Positions 33,761-48,000 of a stretch of 64,000 nucleotides of DNA are shown here, one piece after another (the stretch's first letter is position 1; each line of letters starts with the position of its first letter). The notes beneath the pieces were generated by a model that was not told where the DNA came from, did not search any database, and saw only the letters and a program-made list of their open reading frames with translations. Position numbers and translations under genes: made by a program. Source of the stretch: Neodiprion pinetum (Eukaryota > Arthropoda > Insecta > Hymenoptera > Diprionidae); the NCBI RefSeq assembly GCF_021155775.2, contig NC_060232.1, positions 6,641,257 to 6,705,256 on the forward strand. The letters are read 5' to 3'.

Positions 33761-34235
33761 ATTAGATTGTTAGACAGATCTACGTGAATCAACGCAGGTA
33801 TTCCTACGAAAGCATCCAGCGTGATTTGCGATATTTTATTAGAGGATGCAATCAAGTATTTGAGAGCTGTAGAATATCCAAAACATAACTTTGGATTCCA
33901 ATTCCAAGTATCGGTTGAATCATAACCGCGATAATGTCCTTTTAAAACATTGGAAGTGGTTGTACATTCGAAAGCAATAATTTACAATCGATTGTTACTC
34001 ACGTCCACGAGGGTGACTGAAGATTGTGATGGATTTAGTGAAACATAATGCAAATTATTGTTGTTCAGTTACCGGTGGGTCAGTGTCAATTCATTATCGA
34101 TTCCAAAAAATTGCAATTCATTTCCGGATAGATGAAGATCAATTAATTTTTTCGGATATTTGATATTCTTTCTAAAATCGGAATACGGCATTTTCGTAAA
34201 TACGTTCGTTTAATTTTTCTACTCTCGAAAATGCG
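33761..34235 (-). pseudogene. LRR pseudogene fragment A
   Basis: Aligns with LRR gene 2 at about 29982-30412, the LRRs around the Cys-bracketed loop. It still encodes the FEC motif at the loop start. In the gene 2 frame there are two premature stops: TAA at 33982-33984 (a Lys codon in gene 2) and TAA at 34069-34071 (a Tyr codon in gene 2). The segment for the C-terminal half, including the supermodule, is missing; coding sequence joins the duplicated 3' flank directly at about 33760. Its upstream end abuts fragment B. Confidence 0.8.
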
Positions 34236-35096
34236 ATGACGCTGATTAGTGCAAAAAACGCTTTTCAATTTCGTTAAATTTACAAATGCCTGATGATTCA
34301 TTAACATGATCTGATTTAAAACAGACATCACTATTTCCAGTTGCAGCAAAGTCAGTAAATGAATTTGCCTGCAAATCACACATGAAATTTCTGGTTAAAT
34401 TCAAATGAATCAAAGCCGCTATTTTTCTCAAACTATTCGACTGGATTTGAAATACCCTATCAAATGATACGATCAAATACCGTAAAGCTGTAGCGTTTCC
34501 AAGACATAATACTGACTCACTTTCCAAATTTCTGATTTCGTCGACAAACGAAACGCATTCAAAGTCAACAATCCCCGCGCGATTATCACTCACGTCTGTA
34601 AGATAAATGAGCACACGGAAGTGACGTAGCGATACAAATAAATTGTCGCCGTATCACTGTTGGTTGAAGAATATGAAAACAGACTTCGAGAGCGATAAAG
34701 ACGGGTCAATTTCTCCGGATATTTGTTCAGCTCGAAGCTCCACAGGTTGCAATATCTCACGGTTAGATACAAACATTCGAGTGATCTTAATGCGAAGAAA
34801 ATATTTCTCTACAGATTTTCCAGAATTTTGTGTCGATCGAGGTCCAGTACTCGCAGCTTCTCGATGCGACTAAAGCAATGTGGTTAATTTCCGAGATCCG
34901 ATTTCCCAGCAACTTGACATGAGTAAATTTCGTGAAGAGCTTAAAAGCTCGGATGGCATCGTTTCGATTCGGTGGTAGTCAAACACCGGTCACTTCAAAT
35001 CTTTAACGTCAAAACGAAACAGAGAATTTATCGCTTCCAGTTCCATTCAAAGATCCACTTCGTATTTGTTCGGGCTGATGTCGAGTCATGTCGCCA
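34236..35096 (-). pseudogene. LRR pseudogene fragment B
   Basis: Aligns with LRR gene 2 at about 29840-30730. One stretch remains open for 122 codons (34246-34614) and includes LCLGNATALRYLI and ALIHLNLTRN, close to LCLGYATALKYLI and ALIHVDLSNN of gene 2. The frame shifts after the QANSFTDF motif: the next part (LLQLEIVM, NHQAFVNL) lies in another frame. The signal-peptide region and intron are absent. Just past the N-terminal region, the sequence at 35084-35107 resembles the upstream flank of the orphan exon (33264-33287), suggesting a deletion joined the two. Confidence 0.8.
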
Positions 35097-35107
35097 AAAT
35101 ATTATCA

Positions 35108-38100
35108 TTTGCAATTGTCACGAGTGAGAGGATAAAAATTGAAAAATAGATTCCCACTCAAATTGACCAACGCAATCTGCTGTTAGCCAGAAGGTAAAAA
35201 TCGCGACTAGATTCATTAGACTCGTGCCCATTTTGAGGCTTGCTGAACGAGCCAACTCTTATGGATTGGAAAGACTTTTTTTTCTCCGAACCGCGCTCCC
35301 CTTTGGCCCGTCTGCAACTTCGTTCTTCGAGCCTTCCGTTAACCTTGCCCCGCCGCAAAGAGGCTGATGAACGTTCTTGCTACAGAAAACTTCTCCCCTA
35401 ACGACATTAAAATGCGTTTAGAACTCCTGACCCCTTGAATATTTACTGGATGGCTGCGTCGAAAAAATCTGCAGCCGCAAAAGAAAGGAAGAGAGAAAGA
35501 TAAAGAGAGAAAAAGCAAGACTCGCGACTGAGGAAACTTTTTACCCACGAATCCAACCCCTGTGACCCGATTTAATTACTATTGTTAAAGCATTCGTTGC
35601 CCCTTTTTCGGCCAACTCAGCTGTTCCCCGTTACATTCCTTATCGTGTTTAATTCCCTGGGATTGTAATTACACTATCATTTCTGGTTCTGGGTCAGCTG
35701 CACAGTTGTAGAGGTGTACACACACACACACACACATATATATATAAACACTTGGGCAGCGGTCTTGGCGATTCTACCCCCAGGAATGTATCTTCTGCAT
35801 TTTTAAATCCCCCGCATATGAATTGGACTACCTAACCGAGTGTGTACCTACCTACATACGTCTACGCACACATGTATAAAGGAAGTAAAATGAAACGAAA
35901 TATATGATCAGGAGCCACGTCACTTCGGGCAGTGCAAACACGCGTCTACCCGGGGATTTCTTTGACGTTCCATTATTTTTGCACTTCGTCCTTCCATCCT
36001 TCAGGTGAAAAACTAAAGTGACGTACATTTTTCCAGGACAAACGTCGGCACGGACAGACATTAGGGCACATGTACCGTATACATATACTGTCAGCGTCAC
36101 TTTCGAGGGGTTGAAATTCTTTTTGCGGCTTTCGGCAAAACGGGATATCGTGAAAACACTCCGTAAAACGCAGCGTGTAAAATAGATTTGAGAGGTTAGT
36201 TTCGATTCAGTTGCCTCCTCCTCCCACTGGTTCGGACTTTTCTTTTTTGCATATTTCGGAAAATTCTTTCGACTACCGGAAATAATCGGATGCGAATCAA
36301 TGGACAATTAGACCGTTCCGGACGAAAAAAAAAAAATCAACTCAATAATTTCGAGCGGTAGAATTCCGGGTGAGCTTGCTCTGTAGGTACATATATATAT
36401 ATACATATATCAATGGGAGGGATGAAAAAAGTGATGGGAACGTCATGAATAATTCAAATTTCGAATCCCCCACCGGCGAAACAAATGAAAAATAATGGAA
36501 ACGAACCGGAAATACATTCGTTATTGCTTTCTTGAGAAGATCCTTGCCGAGCTCTTCGGTTCCCCCATCGTCCGAAGGTTTCGCACAGGAACGAGGAGAA
36601 ATCGTTCCGGCATGCAGAGACCCTTCGCTAAGTATATACTTACCTATATCGTACATAAGTATATATATATATACATATACATATACATATGCATATACAC
36701 CCAGCCAGGGCTGAGCGAGGGAAAATCGAAAGATAATATTATACTTCGGAGCGAAAAACGAACCTCTGCGAATCTTCCTAGTTTATTCAGCGGTATTGTC
36801 TGCTCTGCTTAGTCCCGGGACGCTCTTACCCTACTCAAATACATCTACAGATTGATCAACACCTCCCGGCCGATGCAGGGCGACGAAATCTACACGCGTG
36901 AATCTTCGGCTCGCCCTGATCCCCTTCGATTGAATCGTGCAACTCGGATCATCCGCATCCTGTTTACTCTGCCGCATCGGCGAGGATTCGCGAAATGCGA
37001 CGGACATGTGTCGCGAGGTCAATCGAGCTCGAGAAAGGAATCGAATTCCTTGATATTGTCGGAATTTGTGGCTTGCGTGGTGAAGAAACGTGTCTGAAAA
37101 ACCCAAGATTATTCTCACTGAGGGCGTTTTCGAAAGTGGAAGGGCGGACCTTCCCTCACAGATGCTTTGGTTCTTCATTCGTTTTGAGGATGTTTCAAAA
37201 AAACAGTCGAGTCGAAGAACTGAAGAGAGAGAAATGTGATATAACGAAGGCTTGAAAGTGTGACAGATGCTAATTGAGTTGAATTGAGTCGAAACGATGT
37301 ACTTTCAACACGGAGCAAAATTGAAAAATAACGAATATCAAGTACAGTAGCACAATTATTGATGATTGAAGTGATCCCATGGTCCAATCATATCACATCA
37401 TTTCACCGATTTTAATGAACTAGGGATCATCTTGTTCGTAAATGAATTCTTCAAAAATCTACCGAATCCGAGTTTGAATAACGATGAAGTATTTTTCATC
37501 AAGGCATTGAGTTCACTATTCATCACTCACGATGGTTTCCCAAATCATGTTTTGTATTTTTCTATCAACCGAGAAGCAAAGTAGAAACATGACGTATTTT
37601 TTTATCAAACGAGCCTCGGTTCGTTATAATTGTTGAAACGACGCAAGGTTTCAGTTACAGAAATAATCTAATACCGAGATCTCTTCAAAGTCTTCAAGAA
37701 TAGTGCTTTTTAACTGAAGTTTACGTTTTTTAGAAAACAATTCCCGAACTCGAATCGTACTCTCCAACCTTCGTCACACGATATGTCTGTCTTTACAGCT
37801 CTTCGACCGGACCCTCGACTTGTCACACCTTCAAAATCTTCACTCGACCATTTCCAATCCTTAATTCCCAAGCCGCGTCTGTACATGTTCCGGTATCGTC
37901 GAGTCGGAATCAAGAGAGCCGGAGCTTTCTTCTTCGACGTCGCAACGAACGTCAGACAGCTGTAATAACCGGGGTTCCTTTCACTCCTGAATGACGGGAC
38001 AACGACGGCAGCATCAGGTGACGTCGAACGACGTCGGGGACAGCTAGACGTCCGTCCACCCCCGCAGCTCCCGATGCCGTTGCGGGCGGCATTTTAATCG

Positions 38101-39725
38101 ACTGTATACCATTCCTCTCCCTCGCCGCGTCCCTCAGGCTTCGTTCCCCGGGCTCCGATCGATCCCTGCAATTACATCAGCCTCCACGCAGGATGAGCGA
38201 CCCGCTGCCCCTCGCTCGGCCGTATCAGAGGCATCGGGGCGTAAAACATCCCCAACGAATTTCACCCCCGAAACCTTTTACTCCGCCCTATACGTAGAGC
38301 GCTCTTTTCCCTGCAGGGTGGAAACGCTTGCGAAAGAGGAAGACCAGCCTGCCTGGGATACCTGCTGCGGCGGTCTTCGATACGCTCGGAAATCCAAACG
38401 GCGATTACGCCGTGCCCGGAAGATTCCGACGGCTGAGAAAACCCTCGGAGGAAGAAGTGAAACCAGCGATTATGCCGACGACGATGTCTGATGGGAGAGT
38501 TGCCGGTACTTTGCTTCGACTATAAATCGATGGATCTTCCAACGATTCGGGGGGGAAAATATTAGAGGCAATAACTCACCGAGTCGTTTTTATGCCGATG
38601 AAGAAATCCGAAAATAAGTTGTATCGCATCAAGAGCTGCTTCTGCTCGTGGTCACTGTATATACAAGCGTGGATAATTTTCATTTTTCATCGTATCCAAA
38701 ATACGTCGTTCCGGATACGAAATGAAAACGAATTTCGTAGCTGTAATCAGAAGATCTAGTACTTGTTACTGTTTTCATCGTTATCGTTACCCTTACTGTA
38801 TGTTGATGCGAATTTTGCGATGACTTAGCGTTGGTACTACACGAAATCGGTGTCAAATCCTTGTTCGTCGGAAAAAATCAAGACAATGAAATAAACAAAT
38901 TTCAATGTCGCTATAATCATACTAACCAGTTACCCAACCAGTTGTAGGTTTCAAGTTTTCTAATTATCCCAACGACATTGAAACCATTATTATGTCAAAC
39001 AGTCTATAGTCCATACCATAGAAAATAAAAATGTTCTCATCGCAGCATTCTGGTTCCACCGTTTCAGATTCTCATGATCGATTCGTTTCGTAAGAGTATA
39101 ACCAATATTTTTTCAATTAATTTCCCCCAGCGACAATTGTAAAGACGTGTTTTTCTCAGCAATTATATTATCTTACCCTCTAAAATTATCTCGAGCTTTC
39201 CAATCTGATTCTGAATTCATTTTTTCGACCTCGGAATTGTTCTCCCAACGCACGTACAATCGGCCTGTTTCACTATCTCTCAACTATAGTTGAACAACGG
39301 CACAAAAACACCTTACAGATTACCGGCACTTATATGCATGTATATCAGCCGGTGTTTCGTGTACGTACGTATACCGGGGAGCACGTGCCGTTGATTTGAT
39401 CGGAGATTGCAGTGTCGTCTTGCGTAGTTGCGGGTAGTCCGGAGCTGAGAAGCCGAGCGGTGCGCTTATGGCCTCGAGGCACCCTCTCAGTCCCGATGAT
39501 CATTGCGATAAAACCGTCGCGATCATCGCCGTTGTGTGCGAAGGAAGGGTCGGTCCCACTTTCGACCCTGTCTGTACGTACACACGTTATATTACATCAT
39601 TTACGAGCTGCAGCATGGCTAGAACTGTAGAACTAGGCCCAAGCTGTAGCAGAATCGATTAAGCGTTTACAGCCAGGACCAACCCACGCAGGGAGATATA
39701 TATGTATATGCACGTAGGGTATATG
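35108..39725. other. No gene seen; TATA-type microsatellites and a CpG-rich block
   Basis: The block 37970-38530 is CpG-rich and contains TGACGTCG, a CRE-like site, near 38020. It could be a promoter, but no exon is recognisable. The rest is AT-rich with simple repeats. Confidence 0.45.
35718..35748. repeat. (CA)n(TA)n microsatellite
   Basis: A run of CA dinucleotides passes directly into TA dinucleotides. A shorter CA tract lies at about 8728-8742. Confidence 0.9.
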
Positions 39726-40090
39726 GGGCATTCCATGTCAGATTAGCAGCCCGTGTACCTCGCCGTTTTCGATTCTGATCTTTTTTTAGTACGATGTTCT
39801 TACCAATCCAAGAGAGTGTAGGGAATTTTAAAAAAATTTTCTTCAGACACCAATTACCGAAACGCTATTTTATCAAATCTTAAAAAATTTACACTGATTC
39901 TATGAATCAAAATGTGATTTTTGAGGAACTCAATATTTACTATTTTTTTCGCAAGTTTTTGCTTTTTTAATTTTCATATTATGCCTCGATCTAAATAGAT
40001 CGCGTAATCGTGTTATCTACATGATTTCGTGATCTATTCAGATCAGAGAGTAGAGAAAAAGACGCCAATTCTGACATGGCAAAACACACA
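39726..40090. repeat. Weak inverted-repeat unit (possible MITE)
   Basis: CCATGTCAGA at 39733-39742 recurs as its reverse complement, inside TTCTGACATGGC, near 40069-40080. The interior is AT-rich with local palindromes around GATCTAAATAGATC. The shared core is only about 10 bases, so chance is a real possibility. Confidence 0.3.
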
Positions 40091-43000
40091 GTGAGAGAAA
40101 GAGAGAGAAAAATGTTGCTCGGACTTTGGGTCGAAGAAACCCGCTTAGGACTGTGTTCACCGTCATCGTGCTTCACCGCATTAACGTCTTGAGGGAAAGA
40201 GCGTCGGCACGGACTTTGTTCTCTGCAGATGGACGAGACCGCAAATTAAGGCGAAAGCGAAGGGTTACCATAAGGTGTAAGTAATTTGTATGAGATACAA
40301 TATACCGTGAATCACATGATTATTGCCGGCACACGCTTGAACATAATTGGGTTGGACTTGAGATTCCGAAGTTAGAAGGGCTGGTTTTCTCACTCGCGGA
40401 CCAACCGCGGAAGTGAATATATAATTATTTTCCAGTTTACATTATCATAGGATCGAGGCTAGAATAATTGCTAAAGTTGTTCGTTTTTATTTGTTTTTTT
40501 TTTTTTTTCTTTCATCACAACGCAGGGCTTAGGTATTAAACAAACGATTGGTGTCCGGAATCAATAAAGGAAAAAAAAAATCGTTGAATTTTTCCATCGC
40601 GATTGACCAGTATAATATCAGTAAAGACACTTTATTCGAACGAAAATTTAAACAGTCGATCGATTCAACGGCAGAAAATTGAATATTTTGAAAAATGCTT
40701 GCGAAGGTCTGTCGGTGGTTTAAAATTATGATACTCGAAGTCCCCCTCCCGTCAGCGAACCTCCGATAGAGACTTTTGACGAAAGAGTAAACATTCTTCA
40801 AGATTTCTGCCTCGGCAATAAAGCTGAGAAACGAAAAGAATTAAGCCCGTCGAAGCCTCCTCCGGGCTCGGAAGGATCAAAGCTCTCTCCGTCCGACCTT
40901 TTCGAAAGCTCAAGGATGCGTCCGGAGGCCTAGTCCTTGCCCGCCGGTCCAGGAGGGCGGAAGGGTAACCTGGACGGTTGCGTCGCAGGGCAGGCAGGGT
41001 GCCAAATGAAGCGGGAACAATGACTGCGTCTCGTCGGAGGGACAGAAGCTTATCGCACGACGCGGCGTCACTTGATGCGCGCGTCAAAGCTCTTGACAAT
41101 GGTCCGACGGAGAGGCGCGACAAACGCCCGGCACCGATGAACCGTGCGCGTTATATTCCACCTTGCCGGAAGATGGAACGAACCGATAGTGCGGGCTTCG
41201 ACCCCCCTTTTTTATCCATGAACTTTTTGTGAAAAAAAAAAGTAGAATCGGGCGATGCTTTTGATGTTGTTATAATAAAGGATTGTTTCGAGTTAAAAAT
41301 TGGCATTTGCCCGTCTGATTTCATACGACATAAGCTTTTTTTTTATTATTATATTCAACCTGACGTGATTTCGTAACATTTCTTAAACCTTCGTTCAGTC
41401 ATATTTTTTATTCCGACAAATTTTTTAACCGTCTGAACGTCCCACTCATCGTTAACTTGATTTTCTCTATTTCTTATTCAATAAGACTTAAGAGACGAAA
41501 ACTCGTTCGAAGCGGCATGTTACACGGTTACAAAAAAAATGTCCCAGCATGAGTAGAAAAATTTTATGGTTGACCAAACCATTTTTTAATGTATTACTGA
41601 GTGAACAAAAATTAGAAATTACAATTGAAACGTTAAAATTACAATAACTAGTGTCATGTTTAAAGTGGATCAAGGGACAATTTGTTTAGTCAAATTTTTC
41701 TAAAAGTGTAGCGTGCAGGCTTGAGAGGATCCAAGTACAGTTTCCTAGATCTGCGAATAACACTTGCAATCGTATGCCAGGGATTGATCTATCGTAAACC
41801 AAGGACGTTGGATCGAAATGGCGGTCGTAGAACCTGGCCGAGAAGCGTGGGGACGCTTCTCGCAATAAGGGCTCGAATTTCGATTCGTGTCACGACGTCG
41901 CAGCGCCTGGGGGCGTCGCGACGCCGCGGTACTTATGTTAAGGCCTTTGTATCGAGCGTGTGGCAAAGGCTTAGCTCGGGTCGTAAGAAACGTTGCGAAC
42001 GAAAGAAGAGTAAAAAAAAAAAAAAGAATAAGAGGGAAAAAGAAAAAAAAAAACGAATGAAGAGAAAAAGAAACGTTGCAGAGAAACGAGGCTTTCGGCT
42101 ATGAGCGCGTACCGCGAACCCGCTGCGGAGTTGAATAAAATATTCATGAATTTATAGGTTTTTCGCAAAAATATTCGCCGCAGATGGCGGCGCTGATCCA
42201 GATGAAGGTATAAATTCCAACGGCCGTATCGCGTATTTCATTTTAGCATTCGGAATCGCAGGGCGGATGTAAGCCGCGGTACCTGAAATACATTTTCTCC
42301 CTTTTCTCTGCAAGCAGCAGCGGTTTCGCAGGAATCTTTTAACGCGGAATCGAAAATCAAGCCGTTGAATAAGGCACAAAGAGTTTCCGAGGCATTAGTC
42401 GGGCTCATGTATTTTTAAATTGGTCACCAAGAGCTCGGAGCGCGAGACTTCGAGGATCGTATCTTGGAGTGGAAATCCGAGCTAGGCGGATATCAATGCC
42501 GAGGAACAGTCCCACCTCAAAGGAATCGAAGGTTATTTTGAATCTCATCCACTTTGACGCGGGATCGGAGTCCCAGCTTCCGCCTTTCGCAGATCTCGAT
42601 CTTATAAGTATCCGATCCTGTCTGTCCGTTGCAACGATCTGCCGATCGGATGCGAGATGAAACCAGCGACGAAGCTCGCGAGATTAGCTCCGAATTTAAA
42701 GTCTGGGACAGTTATGAGCTCGATTTGGAACGTCGGAAGCGCTTTTCGTCCTGGGGTTAGTTATACGCAGTCCTTGAATATTTCCATTTTTTATCCACAA
42801 TTTATGTGGCCACAAATTTTCAGGGACAAAATTCCATTACATTTCCAACTTTTTACAGGACCTAAAACGTAGTTTTCCATAATATTTTCCCAGTTCTAGT
42901 GAGTCTACTAAAACCTACATCGTTCAGTTTATTAGCTCCATATTCGGTTCAAATTCAATTCGTATTGAAGTAAAATGTAATGTACACAAAAGTCAGTTTA

Positions 43001-46000
43001 AGCCAATTTGTTTTCTCGATGAAAAAAGGTAAGCTTGTTGTGTCAAGAAATAATTTCTTATTCTCATGATAGAAAACTAATATATTCAGTTTTTTTCATT
43101 ACCAAATTGAAATCCCTTTGACAATTCTAGGTTTTCGATAACCCCTTTTAAATTCCCTTACATTTCCACCCTGTCATCATAATTCTGAAACTTATAGTTC
43201 TCAATAAAAAATGAAAATCACTTTTGTGGCTGTTACTAAAAAATTTAGCATGAGCAGTATAATATTTTTTTTTATTACGCTCACTTTACGTAACCGTTGC
43301 GATACGGTGCAAGATTAAATTGATGTCGAGCCGTTATTTGACTGAAAAAAACGTAGTAAGCTAAACAAACGAAGCACCAAAAAACTTTGTATTCAAGATG
43401 AAAATTGATATATGAATTTTACTACAGAGTTTCGGGTAGGTACAACTTTATTACCGAGTAAAATTACTTTCATTGTACATTCAACTTTCCGTTTCAATGA
43501 ATAATAACAATACACGTATAGCATTATAATTGCATAAAAGATCTCTCCCTCGGGTTTTCTAATTGTTTTTTTTTTATATTATCGTACAGCTCGTTTCTCC
43601 GGCCGCTGCAGGGCTTTGAGAGGGTTGAACGGAGCCCAGAGGTGGGGTTAAAAACATGCCCGCGGCTTCAAAAACGGGGGAATTTCATTTCGGCGTTTGT
43701 GGTCGTAACGTCGCTGCGCGAGTCGCGTCTCGAGGCAGTTTTCGCGGGTTTCAGGCATCCCGCGATATATCGACGTGATAACACGCGTATCATCATATTC
43801 GACGTCGAGGCGAAAGCACGCGGTTAATATTTCGCTTTTAAAGCGTCGGTCACGGCGTCCAGAAAAGCTCGACCCGTCATTTAGCGGCCTTAAAACATGA
43901 AAGGTCGGAGGCTAGAGCGAAGCTTGCGAAACCTTGACAATAAATCTGCCACCTTACGATAATAAAAGCCCGATTCTCCAGCCCGCAAGAATTCCGCATC
44001 CCCGGTCAATGATTAACGATCCGTCCCTGTCGCCAGATGGACGCCATCTTGCAATAATGATGCATTTTTCGGACACTGTTGGGAGAGCTGGAATGAAAAA
44101 AATACAGGGAAAAAGAAAGTAAAACGGAAACTAGACGCGTTGCCGGCAGCACGCTGTGCAAGCTCCGAGAGTTACGGACTTCTCTGCATATACGTACGTA
44201 CAGCCAAAGATACTCACTGACTACGAATCCTGGCAAACATATCGGGCAGTGCACACGTTCAAGCATACGTACCAACACGCGTATTGATCCGGGTAGAAAA
44301 GAGCATCCAAATATTCTACCCGGAACCAGCGAGCCTGAAACGCGCCCGTCATAAACCGCAGTTTTGCATAAAAATCGATTTTTTTTTACTTCCTGTACTC
44401 GTTCTCTCCTCTTATTTTCATTTTTTTCTCATTTCAACTACCTACCCATTCTTCGACGATATTCCAACGCAAATTCATAAACTTCGCGGTTCAAACGTTG
44501 CGCAGTGAAATTTTGATATCCCACGCTGCGCGGGCGAGTAGCGATAAAATTTTACCGTCTCTCTACCCCGTTTGATTATTATAAACTGCTGAAATTTTTA
44601 ACGAAGTCGAGCTTCTCTATCGAAAATTCAAACGTGTAACAATAAGTTTAGAACCGCTTCTTACGTCATAGGTTAGAAGAAAAATCATTTCAATCGCAGT
44701 TCTTATACTTTCGTTTCACAATTCTTTTGATTTTCGTCCCGTCTCTTTTTTTTTTTTTCTTTGTTTTTTTTACGAATTCTCCCCAAACTCTAACCCGTTT
44801 AAGGGTTTTTAGAGAAAGCTCGGCGCGTCTCGGGCAGTATTTAATCAGAGAAAGATCTCCGTGTCCATGAAGCGTAGCTGTTGGGCACGTATCAGCGAAG
44901 GTTGGTGAATTTTTTGCGAAAATACACGAGCAGCATGGGTAACCGAGCGGAGAGAGATATACCTCTGAATCTCTTCAATCTCTCATCTCTCGAGCCGGAC
45001 CACGTCCCCGCAGGAAATCCATTCGAAAGATATACCGCGAAACGTACCTGGAATAAAACGCTCGAGTTTTCTTTTCCCTTGGCGTCATGTGTTCTCTTAC
45101 TCTGTAATTTTTTTTTTAAATTTACTTATTCATGTTTTGTCTTTTCTGTCTTTCGCCATTTTTTTCCCCGCTTTTACACGTACAACAAGCATGCATTATG
45201 TCCGGTTTTCTGCTGTTAAGCCATTCAGGTACGGCGGACGAACGTCAGAATTTTCACCCTGCATTAAGGTAGAATATTACCAAAGATTAATGGCTACGCG
45301 TGTACAACGTAGGCATAATTTTTCACGCAAGGAATAAATTACACCGCATTTTCGAGCATCACGGGGTTGCTATGCGCAAATTCGTGAACTTTAATGCTCG
45401 AGCAGACCGGGAAGAGGGTTTTTTGAACTGTGAATTGTTTCGTATGGTATCTGTAAAACCGTTCCTTTGACAATGTCGTTTAACGATCGAAAGATACATG
45501 TTTCGTTGTAGGGATAATTGGAATGTAAAAAATTTTGATGAAGAATTATTTACCGTATGATAAAACGTATAAATGAAGCAAGTATTTCATTGAGTTGGGT
45601 AAAGTTTATCCAAAGCGAGTTAAAACAAATTATTATTCAAAGAATCGGACGGAGTTGCGAGGAATTTTTATTTTTTTTTCTCGACCGGCTTTCCTTTGAT
45701 ACATCTTTTATTCGACGGTAAAAATCCTCGAAAGACGGTTGTATAATAATTCGCTGGTGGAAGATGAAATGAGATGAAATTTTGCACTCCGAATCAATTT
45801 GGCGAGTCTTTGTACACAAGCGAAAGGGGAAATTGATAACTGAAATATGCAAAAGCCTCGGCTGCCCTCCGTGTCAAGGCTCACGAGGGTTGGCACCGAA
45901 ATAAACCCCGCCGTTTACTCCACCGGGATTCCAAAGGTGGTTGGCTGGCCGCCGGCTGCAGAAGAAACGGCCGGCGTTACGTCGCTGTCACAACCCAGAG

Positions 46001-48000
46001 ACGGTCTCCGAGTGACAAGGGTGCATGCGAAAATGAATAAGATGAATAAATAACCGAATGACGCACGGCGTAAGCGCGCGCGTGAGCGAAGTAAAATCTT
46101 GGCGAAAATTTACGGTCCGAGTATAAAAACCGGCGACAAATGAGGGTTGAGTTGATTTCAACGTCAGACAAAAGAGGCACGAGAAGAATCGTAGGTGCGG
46201 AGGAAATGGACGAGGGGGGAAGAGAAAAGATTGCGAATTGTCGCTAGGAGGGAAAAAATTTAGGAAGGGAGGGGAAAAAAAAAAAAAAAATATACGTCGC
46301 AGGCGCATTGATTTTTGCCCGAGGAAAAATTACCCTTGTCACGGATGTTTGCCCCCCGCTTGCGAGCCTCTCGTCATCTTCGTTAGCGAAAAACTTCCCG
46401 CCACCTGAGGGCTTTCGACATTTCATTACTTCCTTCCCCGAAGAATCCGAAAATTTTAGCCAAGATTTTCGCCCTGAAATGCAGATTGATGAGTTCTTGC
46501 GCATTTTTTTTTTTTTTCCTTCAGATTCCTTACCGTTTAGCCCCGTGGAGCTTTTTTCGACCGTGCCTTCGGGATATCAACCTTCGGTCGAGTTCCAGGG
46601 GCGAGGCGAGCCTCCGTTGAGTAATAACAAAAAGAAGTCTGCTACGAGATTAGTCGATCTGTCGGACAAAGGCAGGTTCGTCCAGAATAGGACTGGAATA
46701 ACTCATAAATCCTTGACGTCGGGCTCTTTCGGAGACGTGAGAAAAATGGGGGGTGCGGTGGGGAAAAGCGGGAACTTGAGCCGCTGGAAGAGAATCAAGG
46801 GGACAGAAAAAGGGTAACGGAATTGTCTCGTATTTTTGTTCCACCCTTTGATAAACGACGAGACGAAATAAACCTCTCAAAATAGAAATAATGATCCTGC
46901 TGAAGCGACGCCGGAAAACTCCCACGCCCATCGCGTATACGTATGTGCGTTTACACAGCTACGGGTCATCGCTACTTTGGGGAAACTGATGTGCGAATAT
47001 ATTTTTCACTTATTCCTTTTGTGCGCAACGCGTTCAAGTCCGCGCCATTCGTTACTGTGAGTATAATGTGATCTTCGCTGTAAAGGTAAACAAAAACAAC
47101 CCCTGCGGACACGATTTAGGGAGGTTCGACTCTTTCCGCTCAATATACGTGTTTTCGTCTAGGTAATTTAGTCGCGGTTTGAAAGTAAAGTTCACGGTGT
47201 AAGTCGGATGAAAGAATCGCTTGAACTACAAGGAAGACCACCAATTCTTTTATCGTTAGAACCGATGAACAGAATTCTTGGTTGCAAAGCATAAATCGGA
47301 TCGTCTGAGACGTAAGAAAAAAACAAACTTCACCCGACGTGTAAATGCAAGAAGCGGGCAATCTCGGTACAACAAAACAATTAAGCTCGAGCCGGAGTGA
47401 AAAATTGCTAGGCGTTTGTTATATATCCGATAATGTCGTATATCGGAGATATTGATCTGCAAGGTTACGCCTGAGGGGTTGACCCCATATTGCGGTCCGA
47501 TAAATACCTTCGGTTTATGGATGTACAGCGGTTGGTTCGGGCTCCTCATACGGCCCTGGGGGGCCCCGAGTACCGCAGGTGTTCCTTCGTAAGATTCGAG
47601 TATTACGGGAGGCAATTAAACAGTCACGGATTCGCGTCAAAGTTTGTGTGATAAAAAATGAATTGAAGAATCGCGGCGATTCGTCACGAGGTATTTTCAC
47701 CCGTCACTTATAATATCTGGATATTTCTTCTTTCCGCAATTTATTCTTTTCGTTCTTCCGTTCGACTTTAAGCAAGAGTAATCCACTTTTTTTATTTATG
47801 GTTAGAAAAAAGGGCGTGGAGGTGATATATGAAGGGGTGAGGGATGTTTAGGGACAGTGAAACCGCAAAAATGGCCCCTGGAGAAATACAGGCATTGTGT
47901 AACTGCGCAGGCATTTCAACGGGGTGTTTCTGTTATTGGACGGTGTGTTTCATATTCGTGAATTACTGCGGCCACCGCAGCCCCTAATTCTACGGGGTCG
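40091..48000. other. No gene seen
   Basis: Alternating AT-rich sequence and CpG-rich patches (40820-41200, 41800-42000, 43600-43900). Purine-rich stretch at 42000-42080. The 169-codon plus-strand frame at 46308-46817 has low-complexity Phe/Ser/Pro content and no recognised domain. Confidence 0.45.

Noticed and set aside
44006..44278. CPIC-like motif (HCPICLPGF) suggesting a zinc finger
   Set aside because: A single short match with no other Cys/His pairs at the right spacing and an unrelated remainder.
46308..46817. 169-codon plus-strand frame
   Set aside because: No domain recognised, low-complexity stretches, and competing frames on the opposite strand.
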